IMG/VR virus record: IMGVR_UViG_3300048672_000271
Span: 1-37,487 of that record
Direction: 5' to 3' (one strand)
From: a virus
DNA: 37,487 bases
Positions 5,104 to 14,666 of the stretch are shown here, one piece after another. Made by a program: the position numbers and the translations under genes. The notes under the pieces are model-generated. The model ran no database searches. It had not been told where the DNA came from and saw only the letters and a list, made by a program, of their open reading frames with translations. Every line of letters starts with the position of its first letter. Position 1 is the stretch's first letter.

Positions 5104-5618
5104 TATGGTGCCACCTCAATAGTAATGTCGCTATACTCAGCCCAACTACCTTCTGCGGGATTTGAGAAGAAATTAACTCCGGTCACACCGCTAGGGGCAG
5201 TTATAGTGTATTGCGTGTATGTGCTGGTGAGAAGCGTAGCAATTTCGGTTGATGTTCCTGGCCCAAGCCATGAAATAGTTAAAGCTCCTCCGTTTCCTTT
5301 TGCGACAATGGACAACGTACTGCCCGACAAAACATTTATTGTTTTTTCAAGCAATCCAGCATCATCAGTATACTCGCTGTTTACAAAATATTCGCTCCTA
5401 ACATACCCATGACCGTTAGGGCCACCGGACGTGAAGAAGGTTATTCCTACACCCGGATCAGTGCTTGCATCAACCCATCCATCTTGACCAGGTTGGAAGT
5501 CGGAGAAGTCGGTGACCCCAGCAGGGGCATACGTCTTAAACCCAGGACCCGGCCCCATGCCCTGCCCTGCAAATAACAGGGAGGGAATCAGCAGGATTGC
5601 AATAATCAGCTTTTTCAT
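5103..5618 (-). CDS. Small secreted-type beta protein in the tail-fibre cluster (171 aa)
   Basis: The start is the ATG at 5618 (MKKLIIAILLIPSLLFAGQG): GGAAGGTG lies upstream and it overlaps the fibre stop (ATGA). Residues 1-17 are a textbook Sec signal with an LFA|GQ cleavage site. The rest (FSDFQPGQDGWVD..., then alternating hydrophobic strands to DITIEVAP) resembles a carbohydrate-binding-type jelly roll. It lies between the long fibre and the unrecognised 377-residue protein. A virion or envelope role is open, since export to the periplasm is odd for a tail component. Confidence 0.7.
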   Translation of the reverse strand: MKKLIIAILLIPSLLFAGQGMGPGPGFKTYAPAGVTDFSDFQPGQDGWVDASTDPGVGITFFTSGGPNGHGYVRSEYFVNSEYTDDAGLLEKTINVLSGSTLSIVAKGNGGALTISWLGPGTSTEIATLLTSTYTQYTITAPSGVTGVNFFSNPAEGSWAEYSDITIEVAP

Positions 5619-8134
5619 CTTATCACCTTCCAGTTTAAAGTAATTGCGCCAGGGGTGACACTTTCCGCTGTCAGGTTGCATACCTTGTAATTGACGTTGT
5701 TAGCCGTTGGATAAGCGATGATAGTTAGCATCCCGTTTGCTGTTGGTGCGTATCCCGTCACGCCGGTAGGGTCACCGTTGAAGCCCCAATTTATTACATC
5801 CGTTGTCGCGGTCCCTGTGGCCGATGTGGTTACTGCCGTAGCGCAAGCCCCTGATGCTATGGCCCCGGTGCCTAGTGCTGATGTTCCAGATGCGATTGTG
5901 AGCGATACAGGGATTGTTTCAACCGTTATTGCCCCCGCTCCTGATCTAGCAATAGTTGTATCCGTAGCGTGTCCGAGTTCTACAGAACCGACCCCAAGTG
6001 CTGTAGATGTTGAAGCCGTAATCCCTGCTACTGGTAAGCCTGTGGCGTTGGTCAAAGTCCCGCTTGAAGGTGTGCCAAGCGCCCCGCCTGAATAAAGGGC
6101 TGTAAAGTTAGCATCCGGTACGGTCATCACTCTTGTTGTGCCTGTAGCTGGCCCTGTGACCTGCAATATTCCAGTTGTGGCGTTTGACTTGACGCTGTTG
6201 GAGCTGCCGGTGATGCTGCCCGAAGGTGCTACATAGTCAGTTCCAGCTACGGCAGTAGATAATACTCCTGTTCCGGTGGTGTTCTTTAAAATGCCCGTAG
6301 CAAGTGAGCCAAGTATCTGAGCATTAGCAGGATTGTTGACTGCTGTCTGGACTATATAGGTTGCCAAAGGATTTGCAGGGGTAGCCCATGTAGGTGAACC
6401 GCCTGATACTGTCAACACTTGCCCTGCTGTCCCGCCTATCGCTAAACGTGCCGGAGTGCCGCCAGAAGCCCCGATAATGATATCCCCTAGCGTAGTCATA
6501 GGGTTACCCATGCCAGAGGCGCTACCGGATGATGCGGCTGTCAATCTACCTTGTGCGTCAACGGTCAGGGTCGTGTTTGTATAGCTGCCGGGGCTTACTG
6601 CTGTATTTGCCAGTGCAACAGTGCCGGAAGTGGTGATTACACCGCCTGATAAGCCTGTGCCTGCGGTGATGCTGGTAACTGTGCCTGTGCCGCCTTCTGC
6701 TACGGGTGTTGTGTCAAATAAAAGGACATTAGTGCCATTTGGGGGTAGATTGTTATCACCGTAACCTGAGTAGATAATCGGGTCGGTGCCGGTCTGCGCT
6801 ATGTTGCAGTATTTAGTACCTACTGCCGTTGTCATGCCTGTACTTGAAACGCTGGTGCAGTTGCTGAATGCCATCAGCCTGCGGGTGGTGGTGTGCAAAT
6901 TGTTTTTGGCGTTTACCAATGCCGGAGTTGATCCGGTGGTGTCGCTTGTGCTGGTTGGGTCATTGGCGAGGGTTAGGACGGCTCCACCTGCGTCTGTAAT
7001 ACCATAACCGGAAAGCGTTGTCGGCTTGTCAATCAGTTGTGCAAACGTCCTGTGTGCTGTGGAGTAGGTAGCGAAAGCGGTTAATGATTTATAGGTACTA
7101 GCGGCTGTCGCGGCTGTAATCGAGTCTGATATGCCGTAACCGGCCAATGTAGTCGGCTTTCCGGTCAACTCCGCGAAGGTTACGGTCAAACCGTGGAAGA
7201 TAGAACCCAATGCCGCCTTGATATTCGCCCAAGTGATCTTAGTCAGGATGTTGCTTGCTGAAGCATCGGCAACAGGCACCATGTCTGCATCGGCTATGGT
7301 GGTATTAGTTAAAGCCCCTGCCCCGTTTACCAGAGTGCCAATCCTCGCCGTTGTTTCATCCCCTGTGTTGGTGCCGGAAGTCGAACCTGAAAGACCGGCT
7401 AAAGCTGTCTGCTGTGCATCAGTTAGGAAGTTTTTGTTAGTGCTTGCGGCCAAGTTGGCAGTTGTTGAAAGTCCGATGTTTGACCGTATCGTGGCGTTAT
7501 CGGCTGAACCTAACATTGTCTGCACATTGGCAGAAGGGGTGATACCTGCGTATGTGGTCAAATCAGCATCATACGCCTGAACATTAGTACCTATGGCAAG
7601 CCCTAGATTAGCCCTTGCCGCCGCTGCAGTAGAGATAAACTCGGAAAGGTTATTGGCTGCAATCACATCACCAGAACCTGCCCCCGCTGCGCCTTGTGGA
7701 ATATACAAGTCAAGCAGTGCTGCCGTGTCAGTGCCTACGTTGACAACATAAGCCGGGGCGCCAGGGGATAGAGTAGAGGTATTCCTGAAAGCTATCGTAG
7801 CAGCAGCACCTGCTGCTCCAGCATCGCCATTAACCCCGTCAATACCTTGGACCCCTTGGATACCCTGCGGTCCTTGGATGCCTTGTGGTCCTGTCGGGCC
7901 TGTTACCCCGTCAACCTGAACAATGGTCTTGCCGCCTGAGTCGGTTACAGTAACCGCTGCGCCGGTGAAGTTCATATAGGTCTGTTGCGGAAGGGTCACA
8001 CTGTTTTTCTGTATGACATGCCCCCCACCTGTCCCGCCGCTGCCGGTACTTCCAGATGGGGAAACATAGTATATAGCTGAGTTAGCTATTGCCGCCGTTG
8101 CTATCAGTCCCGCTATAATCAAGAGTCTTTTCAT
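5615..8134 (-). CDS. Long tail fibre with collagen-like repeats and N-terminal signal sequence (839 aa)
   Basis: Residues 1-20 (MKRLLIIAGLIATAAIANSA) read as a Sec signal. A Gly-rich linker follows, then a Gly-X-Y stretch at about 78-110 (GPTGPQGIQGPQGIQG), which should form a collagen-like triple helix. The middle has fibre repeats such as TTLAGYGISD and TTLSGYGITD, and later LAIGGTAGQVL and NATGLPVAGI, all typical of trimeric phage fibres. It overlaps the next gene by ATGA and follows the tailspike gene. The signal-like start is unusual for a tail fibre. Confidence 0.85.
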   Translation of the reverse strand: MKRLLIIAGLIATAAIANSAIYYVSPSGSTGSGGTGGGHVIQKNSVTLPQQTYMNFTGAAVTVTDSGGKTIVQVDGVTGPTGPQGIQGPQGIQGVQGIDGVNGDAGAAGAAATIAFRNTSTLSPGAPAYVVNVGTDTAALLDLYIPQGAAGAGSGDVIAANNLSEFISTAAAARANLGLAIGTNVQAYDADLTTYAGITPSANVQTMLGSADNATIRSNIGLSTTANLAASTNKNFLTDAQQTALAGLSGSTSGTNTGDETTARIGTLVNGAGALTNTTIADADMVPVADASASNILTKITWANIKAALGSIFHGLTVTFAELTGKPTTLAGYGISDSITAATAASTYKSLTAFATYSTAHRTFAQLIDKPTTLSGYGITDAGGAVLTLANDPTSTSDTTGSTPALVNAKNNLHTTTRRLMAFSNCTSVSSTGMTTAVGTKYCNIAQTGTDPIIYSGYGDNNLPPNGTNVLLFDTTPVAEGGTGTVTSITAGTGLSGGVITTSGTVALANTAVSPGSYTNTTLTVDAQGRLTAASSGSASGMGNPMTTLGDIIIGASGGTPARLAIGGTAGQVLTVSGGSPTWATPANPLATYIVQTAVNNPANAQILGSLATGILKNTTGTGVLSTAVAGTDYVAPSGSITGSSNSVKSNATTGILQVTGPATGTTRVMTVPDANFTALYSGGALGTPSSGTLTNATGLPVAGITASTSTALGVGSVELGHATDTTIARSGAGAITVETIPVSLTIASGTSALGTGAIASGACATAVTTSATGTATTDVINWGFNGDPTGVTGYAPTANGMLTIIAYPTANNVNYKVCNLTAESVTPGAITLNWKVIR

Positions 8135-8149
8135 TGTGCGCCCCTTTAT

Positions 8150-10150
8150 TTAGAATGATGCCCATGTTGACGTTGCGCCCGATGATCCTGCTACTGTACA
8201 TCTCCATCCGACATTGCTACCCAGGTTGCTGTATCTTATATCCCCTACTTGATGAGTGTAGGTGTAGAACACTGATGAGGCGTTTGAAGGGATAACGCTA
8301 TCACGCGGGATATATCGCCCTGTTTCGTAATAATTTACCCCGTCTGGAGTGTAGAGGGTAAACACCGAACCATTACCGTATATCCCACCCTCTTTTAGTC
8401 GCAATTTAGAAGTAGGATAGAATCTGGTAAAACTATCATCTATGCGTATGGTTATGCTTTGACCTGGCTGGGTTGTCCCCGCGTAGAAATCCCCAATGTT
8501 TGTGGAGGCGGTGTTTCTGAAAACAAAGTTGTTAGCTGACTTCTGGAGTATGGGTAATGTTGCGCCTGTGTCCCTGACTACTTCCACCGTACTGATAGGG
8601 ACGTACATTAACTCCACTCCGGTCAGGTCGTTTCCGCTGTAGGCTGTGGAATAAACGGCATTGTTTCCCCACATAATAGATGAACCGCCGTTAGCTTTAA
8701 GCGGTGTCCTTGTGCCTGTGTTCCCCTTGAAAACATTTAAATCTATCTGGATATTCTGGGCAGATGTCAGGTCTATACCGATTGTGTCATCCCAAAACAG
8801 GTTATTGTTGATATTTGCGCCCCGCAGTAAAGAGGCGGTTTTTATTCCGGTTTCGTTGTATTCGATATGGTTTTCGGTGATGGTGACGTTGTGATAAGTC
8901 CCCGCTAAGAAGTCCATGCCGGTTGTGTTGTTGCCGAGTGCTGAGTTCACAAAAGAAAGCCCGTCCATAGCGGTCAGTCCTTCCCACTGTACGCCGGTCA
9001 GGTTGTATTGAAACAAACAGTCGTCAAACTTTATCTGTGTGTTGTTTTGTCCGGTGCCAGGAGTGCTAGACGAAATCCTAGCCCCTATGCCTTGAGGTGT
9101 CCCGGTAGTCCCCATGTTGGCTTGGCATGACAGGAAAAGAATATTGAAGCCGTTATTCACATGGAAACCTGTGGCTGTGGTCTTGGCAAAGTCTTTGACA
9201 TACACACGTTCAAGAGTCCAGATATAGACCCAATCCATGAATATTCCACCTAGTGCCGTGGCGCTGTTCTGCCCGTCTATGGTTAGATCGTGGATATAGC
9301 CTCTCACTTTGGATGTCCCGGTGCTTGTCCCCCCATAAACCTTGAAAGCAAAATCAGCCATTGCAGGGGCAACTTTTACAATGGTGTTAAGCCTACCCAT
9401 ACCGGCTAATTCTACGCCTGTGGGCAGTGAGATAGCTGAACTTACAAGGTAGGTAGTATCGCCTAGAATGATCTTACCTGCTCCCGTATTAGCTGCCTTT
9501 TGGATAGCATCAGACATGCTTGTAGTGCCAGGCGTGGTGTTTGTTCCAAACCACTCTGGTTTTGCCTCTTTTAGCCCTAACACCGTTCCAGTTCCCGCGA
9601 AAACCTGAGCATCGGGGAAGTGTACCGGCCCATTGATTGTGAGAGTCTTTCCGCTGTTGACGGTGATGATTGAGCCGTTGGTTGTCTGGAGTTCAATGTT
9701 CGTTGGTATGGTTACGCTGTCTGTGGTCGTGTCTGCCGCCACAATAAGCGTTGTCTTTGTCGTGCCTATTGTAGTTACTGCGTCTGCTAGTGTGTCGAAG
9801 TAAACCAGTTCGCGCGCTATGTCCCTGATGTTGACATCTTCCCAAAAGAACTTCTCCACGTTGGCAGAGTTACGCACTGAAATATCGTACAATCCATCCC
9901 CGTACAATTCAGCGGTGCCGTCTGCTGAGAGGGTGTAGGGGTTGGCCGCTGGTTGTGTGCTATTGCGGTCAAGATAGATAGGTTTCAGCGTTGTCGAACC
10001 GGGCACGTAAAAGTAAGCCTTGCCAGCCGCAAGCGTCACGCCCCCCGCCCTTTGAGATACCAGCAGCGGGTCGAATATTTGACTTTTATTGGCAGGATAT
10101 GCTGTGCCGCAAGTCAACAGTACGAGGATTATGGAAAGGTATCGTTTCAT
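8150..10150 (-). CDS. Tailspike with P22-like head-binding domain, beta-helix and N-terminal signal sequence (666 aa)
   Basis: Residues 1-20 (MKRYLSIILVLLTCGTAYPA) look like a Sec signal with an A-x-A-type site. Residues about 22-115 match the head-binding fold of P22-type spikes: FDPLLVSQRAGG, GKAYFYVPG, TLSADGTAELYGDGLYDI. Residues about 190-500 look like a right-handed parallel beta-helix with pectate-lyase-like turns (NGFNILFLSCQ, NNLFWDD). Spikes of this kind bind and often cleave surface polysaccharide. AAGGAG precedes the ATG, which overlaps the last ejection gene. The leading signal is absent from known P22-type spikes. Confidence 0.85.
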   Translation of the reverse strand: MKRYLSIILVLLTCGTAYPANKSQIFDPLLVSQRAGGVTLAAGKAYFYVPGSTTLKPIYLDRNSTQPAANPYTLSADGTAELYGDGLYDISVRNSANVEKFFWEDVNIRDIARELVYFDTLADAVTTIGTTKTTLIVAADTTTDSVTIPTNIELQTTNGSIITVNSGKTLTINGPVHFPDAQVFAGTGTVLGLKEAKPEWFGTNTTPGTTSMSDAIQKAANTGAGKIILGDTTYLVSSAISLPTGVELAGMGRLNTIVKVAPAMADFAFKVYGGTSTGTSKVRGYIHDLTIDGQNSATALGGIFMDWVYIWTLERVYVKDFAKTTATGFHVNNGFNILFLSCQANMGTTGTPQGIGARISSSTPGTGQNNTQIKFDDCLFQYNLTGVQWEGLTAMDGLSFVNSALGNNTTGMDFLAGTYHNVTITENHIEYNETGIKTASLLRGANINNNLFWDDTIGIDLTSAQNIQIDLNVFKGNTGTRTPLKANGGSSIMWGNNAVYSTAYSGNDLTGVELMYVPISTVEVVRDTGATLPILQKSANNFVFRNTASTNIGDFYAGTTQPGQSITIRIDDSFTRFYPTSKLRLKEGGIYGNGSVFTLYTPDGVNYYETGRYIPRDSVIPSNASSVFYTYTHQVGDIRYSNLGSNVGWRCTVAGSSGATSTWASF

Positions 10151-11721
10151 TGTGCGGCTCCTTGTTGGTTGGTCTGCTGTGCTGATAATGCCCCTGTACC
10201 TATAAGCCTTACAGCTTGGTTAATAGTTTTTGGGTCAATCCCCTTTGCCCTTCCAACTAGGCGTAAGAATTCTCCCTGTACGCGGGGAGAACTAGCTGCC
10301 ACTATGCCTAGATAGGTTGGGTCAACAAACTTGCCTAGAACGGCAAGGGGGGCCGATGTGGTAAGTAGGTTAGCCTGTATACCCCTTGGCATGACAGTGC
10401 TTGATGTGTAACCGGCTACCGCACCCATTACATCTTCCCCGCCTTTTGTGCCGAGTATGTCGATGAGTTCTTTTTTGATTCCGTCATTTCTCATTGCAGA
10501 CATAAGCCTATTAAGTGTCTGGTCAGCTGTGACCCTTCCGGTCATACCGTTTTTACGCATCATTAAGCCTGATTCCACATCTTTAATAAGGCGGGTTACC
10601 TCTGAATAGCCCTTGGTCATTTCCCCATATTCAGGGACGGCGGAGGTCACTGTGTCGCTAACCTTCTTTTTAAGGGATTGCACGAACTGACGGGCCTGTG
10701 ACGAATCTGAGTAGAAGTCGTCAAGCTGTCGTTTAAGGGTATCAAGTCCTATGGCCGAATCATCCCCAGCGGTAGAACCCCATTTGTTCACAGTTTCAAC
10801 TATCTCGGCTATATCGTTTCGCCCTGCCTTGCCCATAGCAGTTCTTGATGTATCAATAGCGCCGGTTGCAGGGTCAATCTTGACGTTGTACTTACCCATC
10901 AGGTCAGTCAGTTCATCCCGTATGGGTTGCATGTTGACGGTTGCGCCACTGGCTTGAACCTGTTGTAATTTGCCCTGATAGGCTGATAGTCGGCTTTGTT
11001 TCAGTGCGTTTAATGCTGTACGGGCAGAGTCCACCACCTCTTCACCTGACATTTCACCCCGTAAGGCTTTATCAAAAGCGGTCTGCGATTTAACGGGGTT
11101 TAGCCCTGTGGCGCTTTCTCCGCTTTTAATGGCTTGGTTTATGGTTTCAGTACCTGTTCCTGACATTTTGCCAAGTATGGGCTTGACTACTTTGCCAACA
11201 CCTTTAGCCACTCCTGACAAAACAGGGGCGGCAACTCTGCCCCCCATTTCAAGGGTTGCGCCGGTTGCCAAGTCTGCGAGAGACGTTTTAGCCCTGTCTG
11301 CCATCGTGCCGCCGTCTTTCAGTCCTACGGCTTCATCATACATATCGGCAAGGTTCTTGCCCCCTGCATAGCCTAATGCGCCTCCTGCAACTCCTGCGGG
11401 TATCGAACCTGTGCCGAAGGATGCAAGCCCTCCGGCTGTACCAGCGATTCCCGCCCCTGCTATCATTCCAGCACCTTCAAGTACGGGCCTAACGTATGGG
11501 CTTGCAGCTTTTGCAACTTCTCGCGCTCTTGTGCCTATTGTACCTTCATCCTTGACAAAATCAGCCTGTGACACTCCGGCCTTCTTGCCGGTGCCTTGTA
11601 CCCATTCGCTGCCGGCCATATCAGAGAATATCTTAGCGGCCTCCATTTCAGTCGGTGGGGAGTCGCCAGTTACCTTAAACTTCTTGCCAGTGGAGTTATC
11701 AGTAATGAGGTAGCTTGGCAT
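10147..11721 (-). CDS. Probable DNA-ejection (internal virion) protein (524 aa)
   Basis: It starts MPSYLITDNSTGKKFKVTGD, a small N-terminal beta domain with a GDSPPTEMEAAKIF helix that is common in podoviral internal proteins. Gly/Ala-rich hydrophobic helices follow at about 85-125, then long amphipathic helices to the end. It is last of three consecutive genes that match the size, order and composition of P22-like ejection proteins (gp7, gp20, gp16), which leave the virion to form a conduit across the envelope. The tailspike gene follows. Assignment is by position and composition rather than by a diagnostic motif. Confidence 0.65.
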   Translation of the reverse strand: MPSYLITDNSTGKKFKVTGDSPPTEMEAAKIFSDMAGSEWVQGTGKKAGVSQADFVKDEGTIGTRAREVAKAASPYVRPVLEGAGMIAGAGIAGTAGGLASFGTGSIPAGVAGGALGYAGGKNLADMYDEAVGLKDGGTMADRAKTSLADLATGATLEMGGRVAAPVLSGVAKGVGKVVKPILGKMSGTGTETINQAIKSGESATGLNPVKSQTAFDKALRGEMSGEEVVDSARTALNALKQSRLSAYQGKLQQVQASGATVNMQPIRDELTDLMGKYNVKIDPATGAIDTSRTAMGKAGRNDIAEIVETVNKWGSTAGDDSAIGLDTLKRQLDDFYSDSSQARQFVQSLKKKVSDTVTSAVPEYGEMTKGYSEVTRLIKDVESGLMMRKNGMTGRVTADQTLNRLMSAMRNDGIKKELIDILGTKGGEDVMGAVAGYTSSTVMPRGIQANLLTTSAPLAVLGKFVDPTYLGIVAASSPRVQGEFLRLVGRAKGIDPKTINQAVRLIGTGALSAQQTNQQGAAQ

Positions 11722-13202
11722 TACAGTGCCTCCACGGTGAACCTTCCTGACTGTTTGCCTGTGCCTGCGGGTGTTGCCGCCTTGCCGCCTACTTTTTTAA
11801 ATGCCTTCGCCACTGAAGGCTCAAGAGACGCCGCTGCATCCACGGCTTCGTCGTAGTTGCCTATCGTCCTGTCTGCTTCCTGCTTGTAGAACAGCAACAG
11901 TTCACGAATGGCCGTCCTTGCGCCACTCCCGCCACCGCTGACAGATTGCAGTAACTTCTGCTCGTAGTTGGATACCTGCCCAGGACCTATGACGGTAGAC
12001 CTCAACTGCCCGGCCCCTGCGCTTGCCAGCTTCTTGAACAGTTCTGCTTCTGAGGTTGCAGATACGTCAAACACGCCTGAAATGGATTGCAGGATGTTAC
12101 CTTTCAAGCCACCGGCAGAACCTTTGTCATACAGCTTAATCATCTGGTCAAGCCTTGCCTGTGATGCGGAGGCCATGTTTGCTTCCTTGCGGAGTTTGGG
12201 CAAATCCTTAACAGCTTCTCGTACTACAACGGGGTCCGGCTTGCCCTCTTTGGCGCTTGCGCCTGGGGTTATACCTTTGGGTTCATAATAAGGCTTAGTA
12301 CCGTCTCTTGGAATGTATTTTATCCTGTCGCCTAAATCTACAGTGTCGAAACCTTTAGTATCTTTAGCTTCCTTCACAATGTGACTTTTTCCATCAGGGC
12401 CGACAACCATAGTAAACCCGTTGCCTGTAAATTCGGTCATATCCCCTGTGATTTTTATTGTGGATGGGTCTATCCCTTTAAACACGTCCGGCAAGCTGGT
12501 TATCATCTGCCGTAGCAAGTTGCCTGTCGTATCTGCCTTGCCAAGAGTGCTAACTATTGTAGCTATTTTAGTCCCCTTTTCAATCTCAGCATCTAGCTTG
12601 TCAGAAGTGGCAATATCGCCATAAGCCCTTGCCTGTGCGCTTCTCTTTCTTAATACAGCTTCGACATTGAGTGCTTTTGTTGCAGGATCATAGTCTCCCG
12701 TTTCCATGCCGTATTTAAACAGTGCATCCATCGGGTCAGGGGGGGTGACTTTGGCAGGGATAGCAGGTGCGCCAATGGCTGTATTGAACTGCTGTTGTGC
12801 TTGCATATAAGCGGGATTAGGTGCATCCCCACCAGCTCCGCCATTCATCTCTTGGTCAAAGGCCATCTGCGGCATACGCCCTTGTGCATAGGCTAATGCG
12901 TCCGTTGTATAGGCATTTAACTGTTCTTGTGACTGCTGTGCGGGGGTAACAGTAGGTTGTAGACTGGAAAGGCTGTTTCTCAGCTTTGCCTTTTCGCCTG
13001 CAACCCTCTCTGCTTCTGCTACAGACATTTGATGCTGTTTAATCTGCAAGTCCACAAGCGAGTTACGGCGTTGGCCTTCGCCTTCCAGCATCTTCATCTT
13101 GCGGTCTTGGTCAACAGTATCGCCCAAGTCATTCAAGCCCGTAGCAATCGGGTTACGTGCGCCCATGTAAGCGGCATATTTCATGTAATCAACGTCTGCC
13201 AT
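11721..13202 (-). CDS. Probable DNA-ejection (internal virion) protein (493 aa)
   Basis: It begins MADVDYMKYAAYMGARNPIA and is largely helical and Gln/Ala-rich in its first 150 residues. The C-terminal part resembles internal virion proteins with SAGAGQLRSTVIGPGQVSNY, then long helices ending in a low-complexity AATPAGTGKQ tail. TAGGGGGCATT precedes the ATG. It is the middle gene of the three-gene ejection block between the cupin-like gene and the tailspike. No enzymatic motif is visible. Confidence 0.65.
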   Translation of the reverse strand: MADVDYMKYAAYMGARNPIATGLNDLGDTVDQDRKMKMLEGEGQRRNSLVDLQIKQHQMSVAEAERVAGEKAKLRNSLSSLQPTVTPAQQSQEQLNAYTTDALAYAQGRMPQMAFDQEMNGGAGGDAPNPAYMQAQQQFNTAIGAPAIPAKVTPPDPMDALFKYGMETGDYDPATKALNVEAVLRKRSAQARAYGDIATSDKLDAEIEKGTKIATIVSTLGKADTTGNLLRQMITSLPDVFKGIDPSTIKITGDMTEFTGNGFTMVVGPDGKSHIVKEAKDTKGFDTVDLGDRIKYIPRDGTKPYYEPKGITPGASAKEGKPDPVVVREAVKDLPKLRKEANMASASQARLDQMIKLYDKGSAGGLKGNILQSISGVFDVSATSEAELFKKLASAGAGQLRSTVIGPGQVSNYEQKLLQSVSGGGSGARTAIRELLLFYKQEADRTIGNYDEAVDAAASLEPSVAKAFKKVGGKAATPAGTGKQSGRFTVEAL

Positions 13203-13210
13203 AATGCCCC

Positions 13211-14194
13211 CTAGGTAAACTCACCATCTGGCTTGTTAGCGTTATATGTGGAAGGTTGCGCCCAACTACCAGCGTTGTATGCTTTCAGGCCGGTATTCAA
13301 TACGCCCATGCCGGTGCTGATTGCGTTATAGAGGTTGTTTTGTTGCATCATGCCGCCTGCTAAAGTCGCATTGGCTTGATTGTTTCCGCTATTGATAAGG
13401 TTGTTAGCCGCGTCGGTTGAATAAGCGTTGCCGCCTTGAGTCAGCGTAGAAGCTCCGCCCCTTGCTACGTTGGTGAGGTCGGACAAACGCGATAACTGTT
13501 TATCGTACTCGTTAGCGGCAAGGTTCTGCTGGGTCTTGAATTGTTCGCCCATACCGTAACTTGAGTTCTCCCTGCCTAATGCCCTTAACGTGCGGCTATT
13601 GTTCTTGTTGGCTTGTTCCTGCTGCCATGCGTAAGCGGGTGTCTCGGTAGGTGTCCATACTCCGGTTGACTTCATGGCGCTTGCTGGGGCTTCGGTAGAA
13701 ATACCGCCGTTAGCATCACGGTAGTATGTGCCGCCCATCTGATACGGTAAGCCTTCCCCACGTTTAAGACCGATAGCAATCATGTTATCTGTCCAGTCGG
13801 GGAACTGTTGTTTAATGGCGGCAATATTCGCGGCTTGGATTTCCTGATCGGTCAGCGTCTTAGCCCCTGGTGCGTTTGGGTCAACGTAAGACTGCGGCTG
13901 TCCAGTTACAGCAGAAAGATACTGATAATACGCAGGCATTGAACCTTTGTAGAACGGTTCATTCAGGGATTTCTGGTAATTGAATTGGTCACGCTGTAAC
14001 TGCAAAGCCGCTGCGCTTGCTTGCCCTTGCTGCCCTGCGGCATCACCAGCAGCATCGGCGGCGTTTTCTGAGGCCATATAAGAGCCTGTAGCGCCTATAA
14101 CCGCCCCGCCTACTCCTACGGCAACGGCAACCCACGACCTCGGCATTATGCTTGAATATTGAGGGCTAAATATCTTGCTGAATGAGAATACCAT
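13211..14194 (-). CDS. Probable DNA-ejection protein with hydrophobic N-terminus (327 aa)
   Basis: GGAGGCCGATA precedes the ATG at 14194. Residues about 19-40 (WVAVAVGVGGAVIGATGSYM) are hydrophobic. They are followed by a Gln/Ala-rich helix (QLQRDQFNYQKSLNEPFYKG) of the kind seen in many podoviral internal virion proteins, and by Asn/Gln-rich repeats. The C-terminus has NLYNAISTGMGVLNTGLKAY. It overlaps the preceding cupin-like gene by 29 bases. It is the first of three ejection-type genes and likely the shortest component of the trans-envelope conduit. Confidence 0.7.
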   Translation of the reverse strand: MVFSFSKIFSPQYSSIMPRSWVAVAVGVGGAVIGATGSYMASENAADAAGDAAGQQGQASAAALQLQRDQFNYQKSLNEPFYKGSMPAYYQYLSAVTGQPQSYVDPNAPGAKTLTDQEIQAANIAAIKQQFPDWTDNMIAIGLKRGEGLPYQMGGTYYRDANGGISTEAPASAMKSTGVWTPTETPAYAWQQEQANKNNSRTLRALGRENSSYGMGEQFKTQQNLAANEYDKQLSRLSDLTNVARGGASTLTQGGNAYSTDAANNLINSGNNQANATLAGGMMQQNNLYNAISTGMGVLNTGLKAYNAGSWAQPSTYNANKPDGEFT

Positions 14195-14666
14195 TATCGG
14201 CCTCCTGCAAGCCTAATGCTTGTTTTGCCTGTTCGATTCTTTCCGCTTCGTCATAGGATGGGTAAATCAATTCTTCTTCCAGCTTGATAAGGTCGGTTTC
14301 AGTCGTTACGTGTACCGTTGTCCAGATTGTGTCTGAGTGCGTATACAAAGCCCTCTTGGTAAGAGGTAGTGAGACAAACGTATATGGTGCTGTGTATCTC
14401 TCTGTTCCAAACTCTGTAACGACTGAAACCTCGCCTTTGGTGATAAAGTTCAAGTGACCGTGTTTATGTATCTTTCCGATTATCAGCGTGTTGGCTGGTA
14501 AGAATATCTCTCTTGCGTAAGCACCCTCTGTGAATCGGTGAGTCAAAGGGCAATCAACCTGTGGCAGTTCTGCAAGTTGCTCTTGGAGGGCAACTACGGA
14601 CTCCCTGAACTGTTTGGGGTCTTTATATTCCGGTAATGCGCTATCTATCATCACAGGCAAGGTCAT
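14166..14666 (-). CDS. Cupin-like protein, late region (166 aa)
   Basis: The central part (REIFLPANTLIIGKIHKHGH, then LNFITKGEVSVV and a closing strand pair) has the spacing of a cupin barrel: HKHGH at the metal-site position and a GEV turn. Similar small cupin proteins occur in phage late regions next to ejection genes; their role is unknown. The last 45 residues are helical and acidic. It overlaps the next gene by 29 bases, so the two are probably translated together. Confidence 0.6.
   Translation of the reverse strand: MTLPVMIDSALPEYKDPKQFRESVVALQEQLAELPQVDCPLTHRFTEGAYAREIFLPANTLIIGKIHKHGHLNFITKGEVSVVTEFGTERYTAPYTFVSLPLTKRALYTHSDTIWTTVHVTTETDLIKLEEELIYPSYDEAERIEQAKQALGLQEADNGILIQQDI

Noticed and set aside
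5718-6095. Plus-strand frames over the fibre gene (also 6786-7007 and 7218-7580)
   Set aside because: These Val/Pro/Ala-rich frames are mirror images of Gly/Thr-rich fibre repeats on the minus strand, with no start signals.
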